NCBI GenBank assembly: GCA_949775045.1
Contig: OX459103.1
Coordinates: forward strand, 11,228,605-11,292,604
Length of the DNA: 64,000 nt
Direction of reading: 5' to 3'
DNA from: Metridium senile
Taxonomy: Eukaryota; Cnidaria; Anthozoa; Actiniaria; Metridiidae
Positions 12,222 to 24,500 of this stretch are shown here, piece by piece (position 1 is the first letter of the stretch; the number at the start of each line of letters is the position of its first letter). A model generated the notes under the pieces. The model was not told where the DNA came from. It ran no database searches and saw only the letters and a program-made list of their open reading frames with translations. The position numbers and the translations under genes were made by a program.

Positions 12222-12345
12222 TGTTGTGATGGTTTAAGGTGCAACGAACACTGACCTTGAACACATTGTTGATTACCGATCTTTGTATAATCTATCAACT
12301 GAACAAGCTGGTTAGATCGTGCAATGTCATTGGTCAGTTGAATTA
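12222..12345 (-). promoter_or_regulatory. Putative promoter of receptor A
   Basis: An inverted ATTGG at 12329-12333 reads CCAAT on the coding strand, 108 bp before the ATG. Exactly the same spacing occurs before receptors B and C, within a ~120-bp block far more conserved than surrounding intergenic DNA. A weak AT-rich ATTATACAAAG lies between. The transcription start is not known. Confidence 0.5.
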
Positions 12346-12875
12346 TTGACATACACATGCAAACGCTAAAATATATGACTAAATGATTTGGTCGACTGTA
12401 ATAACATGTTCTTTTAACAATACAAACTACATTAAAATTCCTTTTCATAACTTCCTGTCTGTTTTTCCCAGAATTTAGATGAAAATCCGAATATTTTTAT
12501 TATATGAGACATGACATTTGTTATTACTTCTTGTTAACCAAATATTAAACTAACATTTAAATGAATATACAATTTCCGAAATAATAAAACTATAAAACAC
12601 AAATCTGTTTCGATAGCTGTTTCGTTTCAATTGTTGTTTTTAATCTTTTGATAAACAAAAAATCATGATTGGTTGAATGTATAATTTACTTTGAATAACA
12701 AAATAATTTGAGTCAACCAATTATATAGCCTAAGAATACAGACGTTCTTTCGCTTCTTCCACGAAAGAGCGTCTAGTTTCTCAGCCGAGCTACTAATAAT
12801 ACATCCAGAATATAAGTGTGGACGTTAATTTTGGAAGTTACAGCACTACAACTAATACTTAAAATTATTTTTTTT
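12346..12875. other. Receptor A upstream flank
   Basis: AT-rich sequence paralogous to 33190-33640 and 42305-42910. Shared stretches include a CAAATCTGTTTCGATA block near 12600. No gene. Confidence 0.55.
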
Positions 12876-13685
12876 CCGGTCCGGTATCCTAGTAATTCGC
12901 GTACTGTGAATGGCTAGCGCGCGATCCGGTTTTTCAAGGTCCACGGTAACATTGGTAACATTGTTAAGTTTTCCAAGCGATATTAATTTTTGAAAATTTG
13001 AAAAGTTTTCTTTAATAGGTTATTGTTTTTAGATAATTTATCGATAAAAAAATAGCAGGAGATCTAGAATTCTGAATTGACCAAAACACTGACAGAATGC
13101 GATAATTAACCGACTGAGAGAAAATTAAAAGCAACGTGGCGAGCATTGGTTGTTTTTGCAATCATTTTGACAAGCAAAAGTTGAGAAAAATCAAATCAAT
13201 ATTGCAAAAACTCACAAGAGAATACACGAGAATATTACATAAAAAGGTTGTGAGAATATATGAAGTTTTTTTTTTATTTTCTAAAGAATATAAAGCTCGT
13301 TCACATACCTCAATAATAGTTGAAAAATATAATTGTAGTTTTTATCTTTCCTTGTAAACAACACGGCGGTGAATTGAGCTATGTTTTGATGAGATATGTC
13401 GTGTTTTTCAGTCACTTTTAAAATGCTATAAATTCACAAGAAGTTTATCTACAAAGTTTAAAACGTTTTTGAAGTAAGGAAGTGTTCTTGTCTTTCTTTT
13501 TCTGCATGCAAAAGGTTAAACAATCTTGAAAAAGGTCGATTTGCTCAAAGTCCTGTCAGCGATCCTAGTGCTTTCATCTTTCATCTTCTTCATAAAGTAC
13601 GACACAGACAAAATAATTCCTTTATCAGTTGACGGTGACTTCAATTAAATTTCTTATTTATTATTATCGATGCTGTCTAAAGTAC

Positions 13686-13812
13686 ACACGAGTGACCACG
13701 AGTGACTTCGAGTGACCTCGAGTGACAACGAGTGACCTCGAGTGACCACGAGTGACCACGAATGACCACGAGTGACTACGAGTGACCACGAGTGACCACG
13801 AGTGACCACGAC
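13686..13812. repeat. GTGACCACGA tandem repeat, left TIR
   Basis: Ten-bp units with single-base variants (CTTCGA, CTACGA). The mirror copy is at 17255-17348 in inverted orientation. Confidence 0.9.
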
Positions 13813-15689
13813 TGAAAAAATAAAAATATGAAAATATGAAAATATGAAAAAAAAAAAAATTGAAAAAAATGAAAAAAATTGAAAAAATGAAAAACGATCA
13901 AATAACGTAACAGTATAAAATAACAAATATGGAAGAAATAGAAAAGAAAAATGAATTACATTTAAAAATTAACAGAAAATTAAACATGAAATGATATAAC
14001 AACAAACAATTCAAATGATAAACAAAAGGACGCGAAAACAAATGGCTTGTAATAAACGTAAAAGTATCGAGCAAAAATCTCATTAGTATGACGACAATTA
14101 TATAAAACTTAGCAGAGCATAAGAAATTATATATTTCTACAATGAAGAGTAAAAGAAATGAACAGTCCTGATGGTTACCAAATTTGATAACCCTGACTTG
14201 TTATGATATTTGAGAAACCAAACAGTAGATCAGCCAATCAGAACTCGGTTTTAGTAGGTGACGTCACATCTAAGTGAACAACAACAAAGAATCGAGATTG
14301 TACTTTGGTTACGAAGGCAGAAGTATTATTATATTCTTCATGACAAGATGCTATTTATTTCATAATTGAAGTATTCTTACATCAAATCTTTCAAATTTCC
14401 ATTAATACCTATCGGTAATCTTAAATAACTTTTGTCTAAACTCAAACATAACTCTTCTGTCTTGCATAAAGATCATAAACACTTTTATATTTCTATTTGG
14501 ATCATATATTAATAACATTTTTCTTCATATAAGAGAATAGCTTAAAGAATCCTAGTCAACCACAATGCATTGCACGCTTGACATTGCCAAATAATCGCTA
14601 GTCGCCATTTTGTTGACCATGGAAAATGGCCGACTTTTGGGTTTGTGAAGTGAATCCATTTCCATCGGCCTTTGAATTACTGCAAGATGGGTCATAAATA
14701 TCGTGAAAAGTTCACCAGTGGTACTTCTCAAAGTTTTTCGATGGTTTGGAAAAAGTTTGATCCTTTATTGATGTATTATTTGAATTCAATGGTCGCTACT
14801 GATTTCCCCGTCTGACAATGGCCAAAAAGTCGAGATTTTGTGAAGAGAATGTCTCTAAAACATTCAACCTACTTACTCTGGAATCAAAGGATGGAGAATT
14901 TAGACAGTTAGTGACTATCCAGCCACTTAACGCTATTTATTCTGTTTATTGTGATGGTTTTAGAAGGTCAATAGAAGTTATTGTTTCTTGTCATGCTCGA
15001 CACATGACAAGTCAACTCCAGCATATTCGCTCAACATATAACAGAGCCTTCTCTCTACCCAGATGGAAAGCGGTTAATTTCAAGAACAGATTTAATACAT
15101 CCTGAAGTCTGAAAAGCAACTCAGAACACTTTTAGACAATTTTCTATTACTAAAACGTTCATATTAGTAAGTAGATTTGTTATCGTAACTTTTATCGTGA
15201 ATTTAATTATGAATTTATTGTAAAAATAACTGTATATGAACTGTAATTTATGAATATGTAATTCAGCTTTGTATGGTATCAATTATTATCAATAAACTAT
15301 CTTTTTATCCATAAAATCTACAGATTGTTGCGGCACGCGTGACTTAATGTGTTGCATAACCCGCATGTAAACAATAATATAGGAGCGCAAAGCATTGTGG
15401 TTGACTTGGATTCTTCAAGCCATTGAAAATATCAGGAAAATATGAAAACATTTGACTGCGAGTATTGCTGAAGGTCAACATAATTTTATAGTATTGACCT
15501 TCGTAAGATTATCATTTTGTATTCAATTTAAAACATATTCGCGTCCGATTCTACAACGGTCTTAGACACATGCAAACTGCCAGCTTTCTGAAAGAGAAGC
15601 AGAAGCACTGGCGATTAATACAGAAGAAAAAAAGTAAAAGTAATAATAAGAATTTGGATCATAAGTTTGTACGGCTTGAAGCCCGTCTA

Positions 15690-15883
15690 AGACCCCGGCC
15701 TCACGGATCCGTATACTTTTGAAACCGCATACTTTTTGATACGAATCGGCCTATCGTCCACACGAATTCAGTGAATCCGGTCACTGAAACTGCATACTTT
15801 TGAATAGGAAACGATCAACAGGATTTGTGTGGACGCAAATATTTCTATGCGGTTTCAAGATCGGATTCGTGTAGACGAGGCTT
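15690..15883. mobile_element. GACCCCGTCTACACGG-type MITE, copy 1
   Basis: A 194-bp unit with imperfect TIRs (GACCCCGGCCTCACGGATCC and the inverse of TTCGTGTAGACGAGGC) and internal inverted GAAACCGCATA. A close second copy lies 200 bp downstream. Confidence 0.65.
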
Positions 15884-16089
15884 AAATTATCAACAATTCT
15901 TGACTCTTGTTTTAAAAAAAACTTAAAATAAAATGCAATACCAAATACCATGTTTTAGCCAACATGAAATGGCCTTCGTCTTATAACCGATTTACAAAAG
16001 TACAGCCTATTTATCGAGCAATCGAGCAACGTTTCTTGAATGTAAACAGTATGACTAGTATGGGGTGATGAGCTGGAATAGACACACTC

Positions 16090-16288
16090 AGACCCCGTCT
16101 ACACGGATCCGGATACTTTTGAAACCGCATACTTTTTGATGCGAATCGGCCTATCGTCCACACGAATCCAGTGAATCCGGTCATCGAAACCACATACTTT
16201 TACTTGAATCCTCCGGATACGCGGATTCGTGTGGACGCAAATATTTCTATGCGGTTTCAGCCGGATTGGATTCGTGTAGACGAGGCCT
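16090..16288. mobile_element. GACCCCGTCTACACGG-type MITE, copy 2
   Basis: A 199-bp homologue of the 15690 copy in the same orientation, better preserved at the ends. Confidence 0.65.
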
Positions 16289-17254
16289 CATACACAAAAT
16301 CAAAGCGGCCCAGCGTTCTATAGACCGGCCCATGTTGAGATTTCACACAATGATAGAAGAATATCTCCTGAATACCCCTATATTTTTTTCGTGGAACCAA
16401 AAAAATCATTCGACAAGAAAACAAAACAAGTATTTGGGAAACCGGGGTTTGATTTGAAGCTTTGAAGTACCAGTGTAGTTAAGAAATTTACTCACCGTTT
16501 ACCATCATTTCGCTCTAACACTCCGGAAACATGCTGAGACTGTGCTTAAGATAATTCTCTTCCACGTAGTATAAAATAATCTCGCAAAAACATTTTGGAA
16601 AGACAATAAAAACTCAATAAATAAAATCTTACTGCGGAATTTGTTCAACACCGGAATGATGACGTCATAATCCTTTTAGCTGCAATGTTGTGGTTATCAA
16701 ATTTGATAACCATCAGGACTGATGAAAAATGGATGAAAAATGAAAAATAATGAAAACGTGAAAGAAAAACATTTTTTTACAAGAAGTATTTTAAAAGCTT
16801 TATTCATTCATTTCAGTTGCTACCGTTCGTAGCCTATTTAATCAATAAATAATTTACGTAAACACAGAGTAAAAACTCTTTACCGGTGAAACATACACTA
16901 ACTAAAACAAACAATAGAATAGACAACCGAAAAACAAAGGATTTTGCTATTATTTAAGTTTAGTTAAGTTGTTTCACGGTTGTAGTGTTAGTACTCTATT
17001 AAAACAGCAACAATGTCTAAATTATCTAATAGTAACAATAAAACCGTAACAGTCTTAGTTCAGCGGTTTTTTTCCTTTTTAAAAAATGAATTATATAGCA
17101 AAATGATCATTTCATGTTTAACTTTTAAATTTTTAAATTTAATTCATTTTCTTTTCCATATTTGTTATTTTATACTGTTACGTTATTTGGTCGTTTTTTT
17201 CTTTTTTTCAATTTTCTTCTTTTTTTCATTTTTTTCATATTTTCATTTTTTTAC

Positions 17255-17348
17255 TCGTGGTCACTCGTGGTCACTCGTGGTCACTCGTGGTCACTCGTGG
17301 TCACTCGTGGTCACTCGAGGTCACTCGTGGTCACTCGTGGTCACTCGT
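17255..17348. repeat. GTGACCACGA tandem repeat, right TIR (inverted)
   Basis: The same 10-bp unit as at 13686 read from the opposite strand (CTCGTGGTCA), nearly homogeneous here. Confidence 0.9.
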
Positions 17349-17745
17349 GTGTACTTTTAGACATCATCCGAATTATCTATCGAAAAATAAACTTCAGTAG
17401 GCTTTTTCTTGATGCAAATGTCCACAAGACCGACGAATTACAACTCGAGATATAAACAAAACCCATTGTCTTTAAATGATCTTTGATTTGGAAAGATGAA
17501 GAAAGCTGCAGTAAGTTTAATATCTTGTATTTAAAATTGCTGTAAGTTTGTTGAGGCAGCCCGTCACATGCTGAATGAGAAGTGGTCTCTGACAACCCGC
17601 TCTTTTTCAGTAAAACTACTGGGAAGCCATTTGAAAGCAACGCGCATCGTAAAATATTTAAAACATTTAATGTTTTTGATATTTTACGATGATTAATAAT
17701 AGAGAGAGAGAATAATAATAATAATAATAATAATAATAAACAAAA

Positions 17746-17806
17746 GTTATTTACCGGCTAGAGGTCGGTAAACGGACCTCGGCGGACCTCCCAGCCGGTA
17801 AATAAC
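17746..17806. repeat. Terminal hairpin of the copy-1 transposon
   Basis: GTTATTTACCGGCT ... AGCCGGTAAATAAC, with inner arms around CCTCGGCGG, forms a near-perfect palindrome at the element end. Confidence 0.8.
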
Positions 17807-17880
17807 ATTTATTCATTATGGGCAGATATATAGCAAGCCAAACATGACAAAAGTATATTGATTTTGAAAACACCAAATGA

Positions 17881-18040
17881 AATAAGAAATCACTATGTGA
17901 AATAAGAAATCACTATGTGAAATAAGAAATCACTATGTGAAATAAGAAATCACTATGTGAAATAAGAAATCACTATGTGAAATAAGAAATCACTATGTGA
18001 AATAAGAAATCACTATGTGAAATAAGAAATCACTATATGA
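17881..18040. repeat. 20-bp minisatellite
   Basis: Eight head-to-tail copies of AATAAGAAATCACTATGTGA, nearly identical. Each includes the dyad TCAC-TATG-TGA. Not a CRISPR: there are no spacers. Confidence 0.95.
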
Positions 18041-18086
18041 AATATATAATTCACTATATGAGAAAGAAAACTTATATGACGAGAAT

Positions 18087-18240
18087 ATGAAATCGTTAAT
18101 TGAAAATAACAAGAAAAAATCACCTTGTGAAATGTTTTGAAATCACTAATTGAAAATAACGAGAAAAATTCACCTAGTGAAATGTTTTGAAATCACTAAT
18201 TGAAAATAACGAGAAAAATTCACATAGTGAATTTTTTTGA
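18087..18240. repeat. ~50-bp minisatellite with TTCACNNAGTGAA dyads
   Basis: Three diverged copies of a ~50-bp unit, each containing GAAATCACTAATTGAAAAT and a TTCACCTAGTGAA palindrome. It directly follows the 20-bp array and shares its TCAC/GTGA theme. Confidence 0.8.
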
Positions 18241-18537
18241 AATTGTGCAATGGAAAAGGCTTTTATTGTCATACTATACAAAAAAATGAGTTTGCATATA
18301 ATATTCAAATACAATTTTGTTTTAGTTTTATATATGAACAATGAAAAAAGTAAAATGTGGAACTATTCACCAATTTAAACATTATTTACATTGAAATACT
18401 TTCAAAGAGTTTTATAGTCCATAAAACGTACGTATATTGATCATGATAACACGTAAGCCTCACGGAACAGTTTTAACCAAAAGACGCATTGTTTACTTAA
18501 TAAACACTATGATACTACGTAAGACGCACGTAAGTGT

Positions 18538-21500
18538 TTAACTTACAGATGAATTATTTACGTTAGAATAATTATGCAGGCTTTGATACTCCCTAGGACG
18601 GTCACGTAACGGTTGATACGTATCGTTACGTTGATCAATAGTAACGTGTTTTGTACGTAGAGGTTCGTACGGTACTGTTGGGTCGTGTTGTATTGTTTCT
18701 GGGTTCAGTTGTTGGTAATAGTCCTGACTGGTCTGTGGATTTCCTGGTATCTCATATATCACTGGTTTACTTGGTACGGCTGGTTTGGTGTGGGTTTGTT
18801 CTACTGCTTCATATTCTGTTTGGGATGTTTTAACAGGAGAAGGGGCGGTAGCCATTTCAACCATTTCATTCTGTCAAAAATGAAAACAAATATGTATAAT
18901 TTTATTTGTTACTGTTCGTTTGTTCGCTTCGTTGTTTGTTTTGATTGCTTGTTTGCGTTAACTTGTTCGTACTTTCGTCTACAGGATCGCTTTGTGTGTG
19001 TTTGTTTAGTTTCTACCTACTGTTCTCATTCCTATGTTCATTAAATATTAAGAATGTTTTTATTCACACAATATCATAGAGAATCGGAGCATTAAGAAAA
19101 TAAATTGAAGTGACTTACATTGTAACCTGAATCGGTAGTTTTCCTGAAAAGGAGTAGTAAATAAAATAATTATAGTTATCTGATTCATTGACTGATCATA
19201 ATGTATTGTTATATATTTCTATTGAATAATTTCGTACATAAAATATATGTATGCCATATATCGACAATGCTCTTATGATAAAATATCATATAAATATAAT
19301 AAAGAATTACTTTGATGTTGTCTTGTTTCTGTAAATGTACACAACAAGTAGAATGATGACAATTAACGAGATGACAAGAAATGATGCACACACAGCAGCC
19401 GCTACCGTTCCACCTACAAACACATGCAATGAATTTAAATTGATGACAATTACACAAAGGTAAATATACTTTAAGTGATGCATGAATGAATGAATGAATG
19501 AATGAATGAATGAATGAATGAATGAATGAATGAATGAATGAATGAATGAACGGATGGATGGATTGATGAATGAAAGAATAAATGAATGTAAGAAAAACTT
19601 TACGTAACGAGCTCAGGATAACGCAAAAGAATTGAAACAACACGTGGTCATGTACAACTGTACATTAAAACCTTGTGACTCTTGTTGTGAAGATGATTTT
19701 GAGCAGGAACATCCATGACCTGTGAAATAGAATAATTTATTATATATCAAGCTTTTTCTAGTTTATCATTGGCTGGGTAATTATGTGTTGTCTACCGGTA
19801 AAACACTGCTTCTTGTTCTATTTTTTGAAAGTACATAACCCCAAGGACAAGACACAGCATGAGTGGTGGAGTGGCTAATTTGATGAGTTATTTACTCCAA
19901 CACTTTTATTTCTTAACATTTTCAAACACGTAGTTTTCAATTTCATATTTAAAAATATGAACTCGAAAACTATGTGTTTAAACATGTTAAAACATAATGT
20001 AGTGAGAAATGTGAAAGTGTATGCACAAACTAGAATATGAGATTTTAATTCATCCACCTTGAGCTTGGAAGAAATCTAAAACAGACATATATTTGATATA
20101 TTTCAAATTAAGTATGTCTCGGTGTGCGCTTAGGAAGACTTTACATTTTATATAATGACCAGTTTATGTACCATAACTTACTTCTTGTAGTAAAATATAT
20201 GCTTGTATTAGTACTATAACCTGCAATGTTACGTGAATAAAACAGGCCTTCATATTCTGTGTTCTGTATCAGTCCAACAACTGAGTAGTACATTTTTGTG
20301 GTGTCATTGATATGAAATGTCTTGTAGTCCATAACTAACTTGTAACCAGTGATTGGACTACCCCCATTATATAGTGGTTTTGTCCACCTTATAGTGACTG
20401 ATGTTGATTCTTTGTCTGTAACGAACACTTGTGGTGGCTCTGGTGGAACTGAGACAAAATATGATATTATATTCTCTTTGATTAGTATATAATTTGTAGC
20501 AACGTTTGAATAAATGAAATATGAGACGAAGAAATGGGTGTTTGATATGAACAATTGGTGTTAGTTGTTGATAGGTCAATTGAAATACGTTCGGTTTAAT
20601 AGTGAAATACAGATGCATGAGAAAATTATCATATGCCCTTGACGGGAATTAAACCCATGCTTTCGGCTTTCTAGTCCGATGTTTTAACAGCTACACCACA
20701 AAGACGACCATGCTGGATATGCACATGTAGTATAGGGCAACTATGGGGTCCAAGAGCGATATTAATCTCTTTAATAGGTAAATTTGAGCACCGTAAATGG
20801 AAACGCAGAAATGAAGTGAATTATGAATTGAAATTCGTTCGGTGCTGATAAGTGAAATATAGATACATGAGAAAATTATCATGTGCCCTTGGCAGAAATT
20901 GAACCCCACGGTTTGATTGATTGACATTTTGTATTTTCAATTCGGTCGGATCACAGTGGTGAGAGCAGTAAATCAAAACACCATATAAAAACTAATGATT
21001 TAATTTGTACTTAACAACATTAGTTGCTTTACATCTATAACGACCATAGTCACCACTATCTTGTCCAGTCATCACTGTCACCTCACTACCATCATTAATA
21101 CTGTGGATACTAGAAGTGATAAGGTCACCATTGGGTCGATACCATTTCCAGGTAGAACCAGGTAGTGCACTGAAACATTTACACCTTAGTGTTACCATGT
21201 TACTATTCCAGGAACTGATATTAGTAGTGGATGAAGATATGTCGATCGTTGGTGTGTCTAGGTTTAAATTAGATTCCAATGATTCAGTTTATTGTTACGA
21301 CATAAACGCTTATTGTTAATTACACAATTAGTTTAAGATATTATTGTAATCCCTTAAATAATGGAAGGCATGGCAGCAGTGCATTGGAAAAACAGTTTTA
21401 AATAACAGAGAATGTATTCTAAACTTACATTTCTATTATTCACGGCTTTCTCAAGAACGTTGAATATATAATTAAATGCTGCTTATTGGCTTAAAACTGG

Positions 21501-24500
21501 CATGGCTTAGTAAACAAGATTTGTATAAAAGTCAATAATGACCATAACCACAATGCAACTCGGTCTAATTTTTAGTAAACAAGATTCATTTTCCATTTTT
21601 CAATGGTCGTTGATTAGTGTATATACCTAGAGTTTTTTTCGTGTTTTCGCCTTTTTGTAAGTAAGAACGACAATTTCCGTGGATTTTGTCGATTAGCATT
21701 TTACTTGTACAACCTAACCAGGAGGGAGGGGGCGTCTCCAGGGAAAAGGCGTGTTGTGGGCTCGCTCTAGTGTGACGTCACGACTCGATTCAAAATGGCG
21801 ACCATTGTTTAACTCGGTTGTTTCCACAAAAACATTCGATTTTTTTTGCATTGCTGAACTTTTTTTTTTACTAGTGGGAGTTCTTTGATATGTAATAGTA
21901 TCCAATAGCTCACTATAGCCAAATTTGTTGATCAGATTCGACGAAAATACTGCTTTTCTAGCCAATTTCGTGATGAACTGTGATGTCGGTCCAGTGCTGT
22001 TGATATGCAGTTTTTTACAAGTACACGAACGTAAAATCACAATGGATCAGTATTTTTCATCCAGAATAGGAGGTTTATGCAAGTATATGATAATCTTCGG
22101 ATCTGCAAAGTTTCTCATTGTTTGGCTTTGTGGTTGGTCTCATCAATCGATTTGAAGGCTGATCTCACGAACTACAAGTCGAAATTACGAACCCGAACTG
22201 GGAGACCCGAACAAAACAACTTTGCAGATTAGTAAATGTATTCCCATTGAAGTCAAGTCCTTAATTATCTTGATTTTGAACCTTGACATGAATGTTTATG
22301 CTTATTCAATGAGCTAAATGCATGCTTTTAAGATCGTATTTATGTGTATTTTATAATAGCTATCTAAAAATGCTTTGAAACTAGCTACCATAAATACCCA
22401 AGCTGTACCCACTTTCTTAATTATTTGTCTTCAAAATCAATTCGTATATCAGTTGCTTTGTTAGAAGAATTTGATACAGTGCAGTATAAAGTTTTCTGCT
22501 GTCCTGTTTTCACATTAGCTTACGGAATTAAATAATGATAATATATAACATGAAATTCATTGAATAACATTTCAAATTATGATTGAAAATCAGGATATAA
22601 AATCTGAGATTTATCAAGCTAAGCTTCCATCAGCTATTGTAACAAACTTGAATTGAATTAAATGATGATTATATAGTTAAACATTTTGTGTGTTTTTTTT
22701 TTTTGCAGGTAAAATGGCTGGAAAAGATAACACACTATTTCAACAATGTGAACAGTGAAATAATAATTACTATTGTTGGTTTACACTGAACTATTCTATG
22801 CTTGTCATCTTGTTTATGCCAACGGATGACTGGATAAACCCCTCTATTAACTCTGTTTGAGTGATACTGAATAAATATAGTGACTATAAATACAAACTAA
22901 AGTGGTTTTCATTAACACGTGAAACCCTCTTTAGTGTATTACTCCTTATACACTCTAATTTCATTGTGTTCTTTTGTTCTTATTTGACTATTACACTTTA
23001 ATCAATACACTTTGTTTCATGGGTTACTGAAAACCACTCTTTTGCTTATAGTAACTATGTTGTTTTTGTAGAGCGAAAACGCTAAAACCATGCAATATAA
23101 AAAATTGTTACTATTAAACTAATAGTTTATATCCAGTGACTATTTAGTAAATACCACTCAACCAGAAACATCAAATACAAAAGAAAACAATACCTCACGG
23201 TCACTACAGAAGAACTATTATACAGTTGCAATTTTATTTTCATGGATATAGTGTTGTTGCTCTATCAAACTTTTGTCCCTGCCCCATAGCTGCTGTTTTG
23301 AATGCAACAGGATACCCTATAGCAGTTTCCCATTCATTACTAACAAGGTACAATAGACTGATGCTTATTTTAATAAAAAACATTGATTTTATTTCTATGT
23401 ATCATCAGACAATGTTTTTTAAACATTAAAATGAAGTAAATTTGAAATTCTCCCCACCCCCCCCAGCTTTTTCAAACAGCAATACCAGTATTTCTATTTG
23501 ACCTTTAATAATACAGTACACAAACATGATATAAGTTATAATTAAGCACAATTTCAACATGAAATTTTATACAAATAAATTAGAGCAAAAGCACTGAAAC
23601 CATGATATATAAAAACAAATAAAAAAAATACAAATTATGTAGTTAGTTTACTATAACATACAGTTTCTATTTTAAATGTCATTCAACCAAAAAATCAGAT
23701 ACAAAGGAAACAATGACTCATTGTGACCAATAGTCAGTAAATAGGAAATATTGCATAGTCAGTAGCAATAATTGCATACATTTTCATGGATAAAGTTATA
23801 TACTAATATTAATTTTAAGTGCTCTATTTGTTGAACTTTTAAAAATAAATCAACAACTTCAATTTAACTATAAGCAATAGTACTGCAGATTAATGCAATA
23901 ACTGTTAGTTAAGATCGTTGTTTTTACTTGATAAAAATAGTAACAAACAAAACAGTCACATTCCTATCGAAATCGTATACAGGATAAGTTGTAAAGGCTG
24001 AGAAACAACACAAAAATCGATTGATGAGAAGAACCACAGCTCCAAATAAAACCAAAATCAAACTGGCTAGAGTTAAACTTATAACCAATATAACCTCCTA
24101 CTTTCAAAATGTTCCATAAAGTTTTACCAACGAAATCACGATGTTTTCAAATGATGGTTGGCCATTTTCGATTAGGACCTGCAGCCTTCTCGAGAAGTTT
24201 TAACGAAAAAATCCAGTCAACTATAAACGTTTTTTCGAGATCAGTTGCGCTCAACTAGTAAATCTATAAACAAAGAACACTCACTGTGGGTTAACTACTT
24301 TACAATGTGCTGTTTTACCTCTCTTTTATCTCGTTTTCTTAACTTCAAAATGGCGCTTTCAAACTAAACTGACAAGAATATCTAGCGTATCCATGTGACG
24401 TCACACTAGAGTTCGCTGTAGATAGAGAATCTAATTTGCATACAATAGAGTCATCCCCTCCCTCCTGAACCTAACCTTATTATTGATTGATATTTTTACT

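Larger units (their letters stand above)
13668..17374. mobile_element. Nested DNA element with long TIRs carrying tandem GTGACCACGA repeats
   Basis: TIRs of more than 500 bp (about 13668-14220 and 16690-17374) begin GATGNTGTCTAAA. Each contains ten or more copies of a 10-bp GTGACCACGA unit, an A/T-rich block, and a shared TATCAAATTTGATAACC-type palindrome. The homologous transposon copy at 40948-42300 lacks the whole 3.7 kb, showing it is an insertion. The interior (14220-16690) has no recognisable transposase; a 95-codon frame at 14818-15105 is unremarkable. Confidence 0.75.
12876..17806. mobile_element. Hairpin-ended DNA transposon, copy 1 (carries nested element)
   Basis: The left end is CCGGTCCGGTATCC at 12876. 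The right end is a 61-bp hairpin (17746-17806) beginning GTTATTTACCGGC. A shorter 1.35-kb copy in the opposite orientation lies at 40948-42300, matching both flanks (for example the block at 13440-13660 versus 41560-41760). The paralogous spacer near 42900 (GCTAATACCCATAAGCATTATGGG) provides an approximate empty site. No intact transposase; superfamily unassigned. Confidence 0.7.

Noticed and set aside
13654..13926. ORF with repeated WSLVVTRGHS peptide (also at 17013-17455)
   Set aside because: Translation of the GTGACCACGA repeat within a transposon TIR.
14818..15105. 95-codon ORF inside the nested element as a transposase
   Set aside because: No DDE, HUH or other recognisable motif, and too short; left unannotated.
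17881..18040. Regular 20-bp repeats resembling a CRISPR array
   Set aside because: Repeats are head-to-tail with no spacers, and the DNA is eukaryotic.
21714..22040. 108-codon ORF at the left end of the hAT-like element
   Set aside because: Crosses the element terminus and target duplication, with no transposase motif.
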